Position numbers and translations under genes: made by a program
Notes under the pieces: generated by a model
Databases searched by the model: none
Told to the model about the DNA's origin: nothing
Seen by the model: only the letters and a program-made list of their open reading frames with translations
Shown here: one piece after another, positions 1 to 10,700 of the stretch
How positions within the stretch are numbered: position 1 is the stretch's first letter
How the letters are laid out: each line of letters starts with the position of its first letter
Source of the DNA: Massilia sp. PDC64
GTDB lineage: Bacteria > Pseudomonadota > Gammaproteobacteria > Burkholderiales > Burkholderiaceae_D
DNA: 64,000 nucleotides
NCBI RefSeq assembly: GCF_900101265.1
Contig: NZ_FMZS01000012.1
Coordinates: 186,001 to 250,000, forward strand
Direction: 5' to 3'

Positions 1-1427
<1,427 letters not shown>

Positions 1428-1834
1428 GGTTACAAAACTCCTAGGTTAGGGCACGGCGAACTGGGTAGCAGCAGCCGTGTGAGGCCGTCGCTGCGAAGCG
1501 ACTGTCTTGAAAGCAATGTGGTTAACATTTTTTTTCAAGCTGGCAATGGAAGCATCCACCGTGGCAGCCTGTCAATGTTCGAGGATGCATATTTGTGGCT
1601 GTTGCGGGTTTGCGTAATTACAAGTAAATCGCCGAAGTTGGGCGTATTTACGGCAACAAAAGTTGTGTACAGACATGAATCTATGCCGAAAGCATCGGTT
1701 TGGGCGTAGAACCCCCTACAGATCGCTGGAATGGGTGCAACATTCTTTTACGGCAGGAATGCACCAGATTGGGGCGGGGAGGTCGGCCTGTCTTTTGGAG
1801 TGTTACATTTGTACAACAGGCAAAATTTCTTCAT
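1428..1834. other. intergenic region upstream of receptor A
   Basis: About 400 bases without a credible gene. It becomes AT-rich from 1500 on and presumably holds the minus-strand promoter of receptor A. It contains an imperfect inverted repeat (CTTGAAA 1506-1512 with TTTCAAG 1533-1539, and AATGT 1515-1519 with ACATT 1525-1529) and the octamer ATGCATAT at 1585-1592, which recurs upstream of two other receptors in the window. Open frames here are short and lack ribosome binding sites. Confidence 0.55.
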
Positions 1835-1866
1835 GGGAAACAAAAGACCCGGCGTGGCGCCGGGCC
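1835..1866 (-). terminator. rho-independent terminator of receptor B
   Basis: Read on the minus strand, a 7-bp perfect stem (CCCGGCG 1848-1854 with CGCCGGG 1858-1864, loop of 3) begins seven bases after the receptor B stop codon and is followed by TCTTTTGTTT. Confidence 0.8.
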
Positions 1867-1870
1867 CGTG

Positions 1871-4723
1871 TCAGAACGACTGGTTGTAGCGCACGTAAAA
1901 CAGGCGGTCGATGGGCAGCTGCGGATCGACGGCCGACGAGGCCGACGTGCCGTTGACGAAGGACGTGTTGGCGTCGTAGACGATGCGTGGCTTGCGGTCG
2001 AATACGTTGTTGGCGCCGACCAGCAGCTTCGCTTTCCACGGCAGGGCATACCCCAGCGACAGGTCGCTGTAGACCATCGCGCCGAACGTCGTGTAGCCCG
2101 TGCCCCAGCTGGCCGTGCCGGCCGGGTTGCTGCACTCCTCGTTGTTCGGCGCGCTCCAGCAATGGACCTTCACGCCGCTGTAGTAGCGCGACGCCAGGGT
2201 GGCGCTCCAGTTGCCGAGGTTCCAGTCCAGCGCCAGGTTCGACTTCACGCGGTTGTACGTGAACTCGCCGGCATTGTTTTCCCAGCTTGACGTCGGCGAG
2301 CTCTTGATGCGGAACGTATCGACATAGGTCGATTCCGAACGCAGGTTGAACTGGCCGAGCGCCGTGCGCGGGAAGCGCCAGGCGAGGGCCAGGTCGAAGC
2401 CCTTCGTCTGCAGTTCGCCCAGGTTGGCATTGCCGCGCAACAGGCTCGCGATCATGCCGGTGGCCGGGTCGCGCTTGATGCGGTCGCAGAATGCCTGCAC
2501 GCCGCCGACGTAGCACTGGTTGATCTCGTACGTCGCTGTCACGGCGGCGATGCGGTTCCTGACGTGGATGTCGAACCAGTCCAGCGCGATGGAAGCGCCG
2601 GGCAGCCAGCCCGGGCTCAGTACGAGGCCGACGGTCTTCGTCGTCGCCGTTTCCGGCTGCAGCGCGGCGTTGCCGGCGCCCGACTGGAACGGTACCGGCG
2701 TCTGGCCGCCGGCGGCCGGGACGGGCGAGCCGGCCTGGTTGAGCTGGCGGAATCCGGCCGGCACGCCCGCCGCCGCGCAGCGGGCCGCCACGGCCGGGTT
2801 CTTCGCCGCTTCGCCATACTTGCTGTCGCACGCGTCCAGGTAGGCATCGTAGGCCTGCGAGCCGCCGCCGAACGTGTCGTTCAGGGTCGGGGCGCGGAAG
2901 CCCTGGGCCCAGGTGCCGCGCACGAGCAGGTCGCGCACCGGCTTCCACATCACGCTGGCCTTGCTGTTCGTCGTGTTGCCGAAGTTGCTGTAGTCGGAGT
3001 AGCGCGACGCGATGTCGACACTCAGCAGTTGCGCGAGCGGCTTGTTCTTCAGCAGCGGGACATTCAATTCCACATACGCTTCGCGCACCGTGTACTTGCC
3101 GACGGTGCCATTGCCGGCCAGATCGGTCGAGTAGCCCGACTGTTCGAACTGGCCCGGGCGGTCGTAGCCGTCGACGGAACGGTGTTCGACGCCGGCCGCG
3201 ATGCCGACGGCGCCGGCCGGCAGGTCGAACAGTTCGCCGGTGAGGTCGGCGGTGGCGCTGCCGACGGTCGAACCGTAGGTCGCCTGGCCGGTGGACATCA
3301 CGTAGTCCAGCGCGGCGGCGGTCGAGGCGGACGGGCCGCCCAGGATGTCGAACGGCACGCACTCGGCCAGGGGAATCGGGCTGGCGGCCGTGCCGCACTG
3401 CACGACACCCGCCGCGTTCATGAACGATGGGCCGAGTGCCTTCTTCAGGTTCAGCAGGTTCAGGTTGCCCTTCGACAGGATCGAGCCCCGGATGGCGCTG
3501 TGGTTGTAGCCGACGTTCCAGCTCCATGTCCTGCCCAGCAGGTCGGTCGTGCCTTCCAGGCTCGCGTCGATGTGGAGTGTCCGGTTTTCGTTGTTCGACA
3601 GGCGCGGCACTTCGATCGTGCGACGGTAGAAGAACAGGTCCTGGCCCGGGTAGGGGTTGTACCAGCTGTTCTTGTCGATGTACACGGGGAACTTGCTCTG
3701 CGTGAGCGAGTTCAGCGGGAAGCCGGCGTTCTCGCGCGCCGACGTACGGTCCGCGAACATCGCCGTGGTCGTGAACCGCACGTCGTGCGGCAGGGTGATG
3801 CTGCCCTTGCTGAAGATCGACGTCAGCCGGGTCGGCGAGAGATACATCATCTGGGCCGTCGAGTTGAACGTGTCCGCATCCACGCCGGTATAGTCGTGAT
3901 AATTGTGCGGATCGCGCGAGCCGGCGCCGGTGCCGTCGCCCAGGTACGAACCGGTGTGGTTCAGGATCCTGTTGAAACCGGTCGCGGCGCCGGCCGCATT
4001 CACTTGGCGGATGCGGCCCCACGGGCTCGCGCCCAGGCCTGCACTCACGTGGCCGGGGCCGTAGAGGAACGCGGTGACGTCGCGGTCCTTTGCCCACACG
4101 ACGCCGTCCTCGGTGTACGTCAGGCCGAACATCACGTTCGCCCTGTCATCGCCCGCGCCATAGGCCAGCGCGTAGTCCTTCTTTCTGCCGTCGCCTTTCT
4201 CGTTGCCGCCTGCGTACACGCTGGCGAGGCCCCCCTGCATGGTTTTCTTCAGGATGATGTTGACGACCCCGGCGATGGCATCCGACCCGTAGATCGACGA
4301 GGCGCCGTCCTTCAGGATGTCGATACGCTCGATCAGCGCCGCCGGGATGGTCGACAGGTCGGTGTAGCCGGCCACCGTTTGCGTCCAGCGCTTGCCGTTC
4401 ACCAGCACCAGCAGCCGGTTCGCGCCCAGGTTGCGCATGTTGATGTACTGGCCGCCCTGTTCGCGGTTCGACGTCAGGGTCGACCCTTTCGAAAAGGCCG
4501 GGGTGCCGGCGGCGGGCAGGTTGTTGATGATGTCGCCGACCGTGACGAGGCCCGTCTTCTGGATCTGCTCCTGGGTCAGTACCTGGATCGGTTGCGCCGT
4601 TTCCAGGTCGACCTGGCGGATGCGCGAGCCCGTCACTTCCACGCGCTGCGGCTCTTGTGCAAGGGCCGACATTGCATACATGGCAAGCGCCACGGCGAAT
4701 GCGATTCTTGTACGTTGATGCAT
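1871..4723 (-). CDS. TonB-dependent receptor B
   Basis: A 950-residue outer-membrane TonB-dependent receptor. I chose the ATG at 4723 because it has a GGAGA Shine-Dalgarno six bases upstream and starts a clean signal peptide (MHQRTRIAFAVALAMYAMSALAQ, cleavage after ALA); a start 11 codons upstream is open but lacks this. The plug has RVEVTGSRIRQVDLETAQPI near residues 27-46, NLGANRLLVLVNGKRW, and DGASSIYGSDAIAGVVNIIL. The long barrel ends in YVRYNQSF with the terminal Phe expected for BAM-dependent folding. It is paralogous to receptor A. It is alone in its transcript: a terminator follows directly and an inverted repeat lies in the promoter region. The substrate is unknown and there is no linked exbB/exbD/tonB. 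Confidence 0.95.
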   Translation of the reverse strand: MHQRTRIAFAVALAMYAMSALAQEPQRVEVTGSRIRQVDLETAQPIQVLTQEQIQKTGLVTVGDIINNLPAAGTPAFSKGSTLTSNREQGGQYINMRNLGANRLLVLVNGKRWTQTVAGYTDLSTIPAALIERIDILKDGASSIYGSDAIAGVVNIILKKTMQGGLASVYAGGNEKGDGRKKDYALAYGAGDDRANVMFGLTYTEDGVVWAKDRDVTAFLYGPGHVSAGLGASPWGRIRQVNAAGAATGFNRILNHTGSYLGDGTGAGSRDPHNYHDYTGVDADTFNSTAQMMYLSPTRLTSIFSKGSITLPHDVRFTTTAMFADRTSARENAGFPLNSLTQSKFPVYIDKNSWYNPYPGQDLFFYRRTIEVPRLSNNENRTLHIDASLEGTTDLLGRTWSWNVGYNHSAIRGSILSKGNLNLLNLKKALGPSFMNAAGVVQCGTAASPIPLAECVPFDILGGPSASTAAALDYVMSTGQATYGSTVGSATADLTGELFDLPAGAVGIAAGVEHRSVDGYDRPGQFEQSGYSTDLAGNGTVGKYTVREAYVELNVPLLKNKPLAQLLSVDIASRYSDYSNFGNTTNSKASVMWKPVRDLLVRGTWAQGFRAPTLNDTFGGGSQAYDAYLDACDSKYGEAAKNPAVAARCAAAGVPAGFRQLNQAGSPVPAAGGQTPVPFQSGAGNAALQPETATTKTVGLVLSPGWLPGASIALDWFDIHVRNRIAAVTATYEINQCYVGGVQAFCDRIKRDPATGMIASLLRGNANLGELQTKGFDLALAWRFPRTALGQFNLRSESTYVDTFRIKSSPTSSWENNAGEFTYNRVKSNLALDWNLGNWSATLASRYYSGVKVHCWSAPNNEECSNPAGTASWGTGYTTFGAMVYSDLSLGYALPWKAKLLVGANNVFDRKPRIVYDANTSFVNGTSASSAVDPQLPIDRLFYVRYNQSF

Positions 4724-4745
4724 GAAGTCTCCGGTAAGGGCTTTG

Positions 4746-4761
4746 ACGTAGATCACTACGT
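4746..4761. promoter_or_regulatory. small inverted repeat in receptor B leader
   Basis: ACGTAG-ATCA-CTACGT is a perfect 6-bp inverted repeat about 23-38 bases upstream of the receptor B ATG. It could be an operator or a leader hairpin. Confidence 0.35.
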
Positions 4762-4777
4762 TGGCCCTACCAGAGTC

Positions 4778-4805
4778 TTACGTATTGACTAAAATCAATT
4801 CGTAA
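4778..4805. promoter_or_regulatory. candidate operator upstream of receptor B
   Basis: TTACGTATTGA (4778-4788) and TCAATTCGTAA (4795-4805) form an 11-bp inverted repeat with one mismatch and a 6-bp spacer, 55-82 bases upstream of the receptor B start. Neither strand has a T-tract after it, so it is not a terminator of glnE. A dimeric repressor or activator site is the simplest reading. Confidence 0.45.
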
Positions 4806-4826
4806 ATACTTTCCAGCAAAAAACGT

Positions 4827-7568
4827 TTAAACCTGGAAGCAGTCGTGCCACAGCCGCACCACGACATCCGCATGCTTCGCGACGAGGTTGCGCTCCACCC
4901 GGGCGTTTTCCTGGCCTTGCAGCCGGACCTGGTGCTGCAGTTTGCGCATCGCGCGGTAGGCGGCGGCGGCGCCGTCGGCGAGGCCTATGTCGATGAGGCC
5001 CAGCGTGCCGCACAGTTTCAGCAGGGCGATGTTGCCGACGTTCGCCGTCAGTTGCGGATACGCGGCCGCATGGCGCAGCACGAGGTACTGGACGATGAAC
5101 TCGATGTCGATCATGCCGCCTTCATCGTGCTTCAGGTCGAAGCGCTCGTCGCGGGGCGGGTGCGCGTCGCGCATGCGCTGGCGCATCTTGACGACTTCCT
5201 CGCGCAACTCGGCCTCCCGGCCCGAGCGGTCCTGGCGCAGCACCTGTTCGCGGATCGCCTCGAACCGGGCGCCGATGCCGGCGTCGCCCGCGCAGAAGCG
5301 GGCGCGCGTCAGGGCCTGGTGCTCCCACAGCCACGCGGACGATTGCTGGTAACGCTCGAACGCGGCCACGGACGACACGAGCATGCCGGACGCGCCGTCC
5401 GGCCGCAGCGCCGTGTCGATGTCGAACAGGATGCCGGCCGGCGTATGCGTCGTCATCCACGTGATGAAGCGCTGGGCCAGCTTGGCGTAGTTCGAGGGCG
5501 CCATGTCGTCGTCGTCGTCGAACAGGAAGATCACGTCCAGGTCGGACACATAGCCCAGTTCCTTGCCGCCCAGCTTGCCGTAGGCGATGACGGCGAACTG
5601 CGGCACGTCGCGGTGGCGGGAAGCGATGGTGCGCCAGGCGCGGCGCACGACTTCGCACACGATCAGGTCGGCCAGCGCGGACAGGTGGTCGGCCAGGCGT
5701 TCGACGGACAGTTCTCCCGCCAGGTCCAGCGCCAGCAGGCGGAACATCTGGGCGTGGTGGGCTTCGCGCAGGATGTCGAGCTGGCGCTCCGTGTCGCCCG
5801 TGGCCGCGTCGAGCTGGGCCGCGAGACTGCTTGCGAGCGCAGGCAGGTCTTCGGCCGCGTTGCCGCGGTCGTCCAGCAGCTCGTCCAGCAGGATCGGGTG
5901 CTGGGTGAGGAACGTGGCGGCCCAGCCGGACGCGTTGATCATGCGCAGCACCCGCTCCAGCGTGTGCGGATATTCCGTCAGCAGCGACAGGTATGCGGAG
6001 CGGCGCGCAATGGCTTCGAAGAAATCGAGCAGGCGGCCCAGGGTGGCCGCGTGGCTGCCGAGGCCGGCCTGCGCGACGATGTCGGGGATTTGCGTGAGCG
6101 CCGTGTTGACGAGGGCGACGAGGCGGTGACGGCTCGCTTCCGGCAACGTTTGCAGCCGGGGCGCCTGCCACGTGGCGACGAGGCGGTTCGCGCCTGCCTG
6201 CGGGTCGTCGAAGCCGAGGCTCGCGAGGCGGTCGGCGATGGCGTCGCGGTTGTCCGGATCGGACAGCAGCGCATCCGGGTCGACCGGTTCGGCGCCGGCC
6301 GCCTTGTCCGCGAAGATCGCATCGAACTGGGCGGCGACGAAGGCGCGCCAGGCGTCCAGCCGGGCCAGCAGCTCAGCCTCGTCGGCCATGCCCATCATGC
6401 GCGCGACGGTCAGCCTGTCCTCGGGCGACACGGGCATCGTGTGCGTCTGGGCATCTTCCAGGTATTGCAGGCGGTGCTCCAGGTTGCGCAGGAATGTATA
6501 AGCTTCAAGCAATTGCTCGACGGTGTCGGCGGCCAGCAGTTCGCGCTCGGCCAGCAGGCGCAGGGTCTTGCGCGTGGAACGTTCGCGCAGCGCCGGGTCG
6601 CGGCCGCCGCGGATCAGCTGGAACACCTGCGCGAGGAATTCGATCTCGCGGATGCCGCCGCGGCCCAGCTTGACGTTCTGGTTGCGCTCCGGATGCAGGC
6701 GCTCCTGGCGGTTGACCTCGGCGCGGATCTGGGCGTGCATGGTGCGGATCGCGTCGATGACGCCGAAGTCGAGATAGCGCCGGAACACGAACGGCCGCAC
6801 GATGGCGTCGAGCGCCGCGATGTCGGCCGGATCGCCCGTGACCGCGCGCGCCTTGACCCAGGCATAACGTTCCCATTCGCGCCCCTGTACGATCAGGTAG
6901 TCCTCGACCATGTTCAGGCTCGCCACGAGCGGCCCCGACTTGCCGTTTGGACGCAGCGCCATGTCCACGCGGAACGTAAAGCCGTCTTCGGTGACTTCGG
7001 ACAGCGCGGCGATCAGCTTGCGGCCGAGGCGTACGAAGAATTCGTGATTGGACAGGGATTTCTGGCCGGGGCCGGCTTTCGTGTCGCCGTCCTCGGGGTA
7101 GACAAAGATGAGGTCGATGTCCGACGAGACGTTCAGTTCGCCGCCGCCGTGCTTGCCCATCGCCAGCACCATCATCTGCTGGGGGCGGCCGGAATCGGCG
7201 CCGACGGGCTCGCCGTGCAGCGCCGTCATCTCCGCCATCAGCTCGGCCAGGTGCGTCTGGACGGCGAAATCGGCGAAGCGGCTCATGGCGGTGACGACTT
7301 CGTCGAGGTCGGCCTGGCCGTCCAGGTCGCGCCGGATGATGGCGCAGATGAGCAGGTTGCGCAGGCGGCGCATCGCCCGGGTTGTCGGCAGGACCGTGCC
7401 GTTCGGACCCGAGGCGGCCTCGGTCTTCAGCGCTGCGCCGAAATCGAGGGAGGCCAGCGATAATGCGGACAGGGTATCGACGCGCCCGGCACGGGCCGGA
7501 TCGGCGGCGAGCCAGCGTTGGTAAAAGCGCGACGTTTGCGCCAGGGACTGCGGGGATACTGGGAACAT
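4827..7568 (-). CDS. glnE: bifunctional glutamine synthetase adenylyltransferase/deadenylylase
   Basis: Controls glutamine synthetase by attaching AMP to, and removing it from, a conserved tyrosine in response to PII (GlnB) and glutamine. At 913 residues it is near the family's usual length (about 945 in E. coli). Two nucleotidyltransferase domains are visible: the N-terminal deadenylylase with GGGELNVSSDIDLIFVYPED near residues 141-160, and the C-terminal adenylylase with GGKELGYVSDLDVIFLFDDD near residue 680. Each carries the G..S-D-x-D metal-binding signature. The DIRE/EIEF-type segments typical of GlnE (GGIREIEFLAQ and GGMIDIEFIVQ) follow each catalytic core. The start ATG at 7568 faces yhdP, so glnE and yhdP are divergently transcribed from a region of about 175 bases. 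Confidence 0.97.
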   Translation of the reverse strand: MFPVSPQSLAQTSRFYQRWLAADPARAGRVDTLSALSLASLDFGAALKTEAASGPNGTVLPTTRAMRRLRNLLICAIIRRDLDGQADLDEVVTAMSRFADFAVQTHLAELMAEMTALHGEPVGADSGRPQQMMVLAMGKHGGGELNVSSDIDLIFVYPEDGDTKAGPGQKSLSNHEFFVRLGRKLIAALSEVTEDGFTFRVDMALRPNGKSGPLVASLNMVEDYLIVQGREWERYAWVKARAVTGDPADIAALDAIVRPFVFRRYLDFGVIDAIRTMHAQIRAEVNRQERLHPERNQNVKLGRGGIREIEFLAQVFQLIRGGRDPALRERSTRKTLRLLAERELLAADTVEQLLEAYTFLRNLEHRLQYLEDAQTHTMPVSPEDRLTVARMMGMADEAELLARLDAWRAFVAAQFDAIFADKAAGAEPVDPDALLSDPDNRDAIADRLASLGFDDPQAGANRLVATWQAPRLQTLPEASRHRLVALVNTALTQIPDIVAQAGLGSHAATLGRLLDFFEAIARRSAYLSLLTEYPHTLERVLRMINASGWAATFLTQHPILLDELLDDRGNAAEDLPALASSLAAQLDAATGDTERQLDILREAHHAQMFRLLALDLAGELSVERLADHLSALADLIVCEVVRRAWRTIASRHRDVPQFAVIAYGKLGGKELGYVSDLDVIFLFDDDDDMAPSNYAKLAQRFITWMTTHTPAGILFDIDTALRPDGASGMLVSSVAAFERYQQSSAWLWEHQALTRARFCAGDAGIGARFEAIREQVLRQDRSGREAELREEVVKMRQRMRDAHPPRDERFDLKHDEGGMIDIEFIVQYLVLRHAAAYPQLTANVGNIALLKLCGTLGLIDIGLADGAAAAYRAMRKLQHQVRLQGQENARVERNLVAKHADVVVRLWHDCFQV

Positions 7569-7743
7569 AGGGCGATTTCCAGACGAGTTGTGCGTTTCGG
7601 GTCGCTTGCTATGGGGTAAAATTGCCCGCCATGCTGCCCTGGGTCAGCACGATGGTAAGGTAGACGCCGTGGATGTTGCAAGCGCTCTCTTTTATTTATA
7701 GATTAACAACAAGGCACTTCGAAAACCGTCACAGGTTTGCGAC

Positions 7744-10700
7744 GTGCCTGAACACTCGGCGAGTCTTTTGAGCCTATTGATGCACAGCCCGGAACCGCAG
7801 GCAGAGCGCGAGCCCGACGCGCACGAGCAGGCGCATCCCCTGGGAGGCGCGCATGAGCATGCGCATTTGCCGCTTCCTCTGGTGGAGCGCTGGGCCCGCG
7901 CGCGCGCCTGCTACCGCTATGCGAACCTCGCCTCGCATCACGTGCTCGGCTTCACGATCAAGGCCGTCCTGCTCGTCTACTTCGCGTTCATGGCGATGTT
8001 CCTGGTGCTGCGCTACGCGGTCCTGCCGAACATCGACTATTACAAGCCCGACATCGAACAGGCCGCCAGCCGCGCGCTGGGCAACCAGGTGACCATCGCG
8101 CGCGTCTACGCGTCGTGGCGTGGCCTGCGGCCGAACCTGTACCTGGGCGATTTGCGCCTGCACGACCGCGCCGGGCGCCAGCTGCTGGCGCTGCCGTCCG
8201 TGTCGGCCACCGTATCGTGGTGGTCGGTGGTGGCGGCCGAACCGCGCTTCGAGGCGCTGGAAATCAACCGGCCGGAACTGGACGTGCGCCGCGGCGCCGA
8301 CGGTGTCATCGCCGTGGCCGGCGTGCGCATCGATCCGAACAAAAAAGAGGAGGGCGGCGGCGCCGACTGGCTGCTGCGCCAGCACGAGGTCGTGATCCGC
8401 GAAGGCCGCCTGACGTGGACGGACGAGCTGCGCGGCGCACCCACGCTCGCGCTGTCGGACGTGACGCTCGTGCTGCAGAACCGCTGGACGACGCACCGCT
8501 TCGCCCTGAAGGCCGCGCCGCCGGCGGGCGCAGGCGACCCGCTGGACCTGCGCGCGCGCTTTACCCATCCGGCGTTCGGCGCCAAGCCGTCGGACGCCCG
8601 GCGCTGGAAAGGCCAGGTGTATGCCGACCTGCGCAACACGGATCTCGCCGCCTGGAAGCAGTACGTCGATTACCCCTTCACCCTGCAAGAGGGCCGCGGT
8701 TCCGTGCGTGCCTGGCTCGACTTCGACCACGCCCGCCTGGCCGGGTTCACGGCCGACCTGGCGCTGGCCGGCGTCAGCGCACGCCTCGGCCCGGACACGC
8801 CGCCGCTGGCCCTGTCCCGCGTGTCGGGCCGGCTGTCGGCCAGCGAGACCATCGCCCCGAACGTGGACGACGGCAAGCCGACGTTCGGCGCGCTGGGTCA
8901 CGCGATCGGCCTGGAGAATTTCTCGGTCGTCACGGATAGCGGCGTCGTGCTGCCGCCCGCCACGTTGAACGAATCGTGGCGCCCCGCCACGCGCACCCAG
9001 CCGGAACGCTTCGAAGTGCGCGCCGAACAGCTGGACGTGGGTGCGCTGGCCGCGCTGGCCGTGCAACTGCCCATCGCGCCGGCGCACCGCCAGCTGCTGA
9101 CGGAACTGGCGCCACGCGGCCGCATCAACGACGCCGACGTCGAATGGCAGGGGCGCTTCCCGCACATCACGGGCTACCGCGTGCGCGGCGACGTCGAGAA
9201 CCTCGGCATGAATCCGCTGGCCGCGCGTGCCGCGCAGGCCGCGGTGGATGGCCAGCCGGCCCAGCCCGCCTGGCCCGCGCTGCCGGGTTTCAAGAACCTG
9301 TCGGGCCGCATCGACGCGAGCGACCACGGCGGCAGCGTCGACATCGATTCCGACAAGCTCGTGCTGGCGCTGCCGGCCTGGTTCGCCGATCCGGAAATGC
9401 CGTTCGACCAGTTCGCCCTGCATGCACGCTGGACGCACCTGGCGGACGAGCAGCTGGCTGTCGACGTCGACAGCCTGAACCTGTCCCAGGGCGCGCTCAA
9501 GGCGACCCTGACGGGCCGCCACGTGCTGCCGTTGAAAGCGGGCCAGGGACCGGGCAATGCCGATTTCACGGGCACGGTCGACAATTTCGAGATCGCCAGC
9601 ATCGGCCGCTGGCTGCCGCTCGCGACACCGGAAGGCTTGCGCGAATGGCTGACGGGCGCGCTGCAGGGCGGCATGCTGCACGACACGCGCCTGCGCCTGC
9701 GCGGCGACCTGGCCCACTTCCCGTTCCACGCGGAGAATGCCGTCCAGCGCGCCAGGGGCGAGTTCCGCGTCAGCGGCCGCATCGAGGACGGCAAGCTGGA
9801 GTACGCGCCCGGCCACAAGGCGGCCGACGGCAAGGCGCCGCTGTGGCCGCTGCTGGAGAACATCGAGGGTTCCATCGTGTTCGACCGCGCCCGCATGGAC
9901 ATCCACGCCGACACGGCGCGCACGCAAGGCATCGCCCTGTCGAACGTGAAGGCCGTGATCCCCGAGCTGGGCGTGCACGAGATGATGCTCGACATCGACG
10001 GCGCGGCCGCCGGCCCGCTGCCGGACTTCCTGCGCTACGTCGCGGCCAGCCCAGTGCTCGAATGGATCGGTCACTTCACCGAGGACACGCGCGCGACCGG
10101 TGCCGCGAAGCTGGGCCTGAAGCTGCATCTGCCGCTCGCGAACCTGCACGACACGAAGGTCCAGGGCGCGCTGCAATTGCAGAACAACGAGGTCGTGCTG
10201 TTCCCCGACCTGCCGCCTCTCGAGGCCGCGCTGGGCCGCATCGAGTTTTCCGAACACGGCGTGAACCTGAACGGCGTGGGCGCCAGCTTCCTGGGCGGAC
10301 CGCTGCAATTGTCCGGCGGCACCCAGCGCGACGGCAGCATCCAGATCCGCATGGCCGGCAGCGCCACGGCCGAGGGCATGCGCCAGACGCGTTCCCTGCC
10401 GGCGCTGCAGCGCCTGGGCAATAAACTGTCCGGCGGGGCGCGCTTCGGCGGCACCGTCACGGTGAAGGACCGCCAGACGCAGATCATCCTCGATACGAAC
10501 CTGGCCGGCCTCGGCATCGAACTGCCGGCGCCGCTGAACAAGCCCGCGCCGGACGTGCTGCCGCTGCACTTCGTCCTCACGGGCCAGCCGACGGGGGCAG
10601 ACGGCGTCGGCCGTGACGACATCCGCATCCTGCTGGGCAATATCGCCGCCGCGAAATACGTGCGCGAGCGCCAGCCGCACGGCCCGTGGATCGTCAAGCG

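Noticed and set aside
2564..4792. Plus-strand open frame of 742 codons antisense to receptor B
   Set aside because: Same reason: shadow of a GC-rich TonB receptor gene, no recognisable domain, no ribosome binding site.
4845..7463. Plus-strand open frame of 872 codons antisense to glnE
   Set aside because: Composition (Arg/Gln/Val/His) is that of a shadow frame; glnE motifs on the minus strand are unambiguous.
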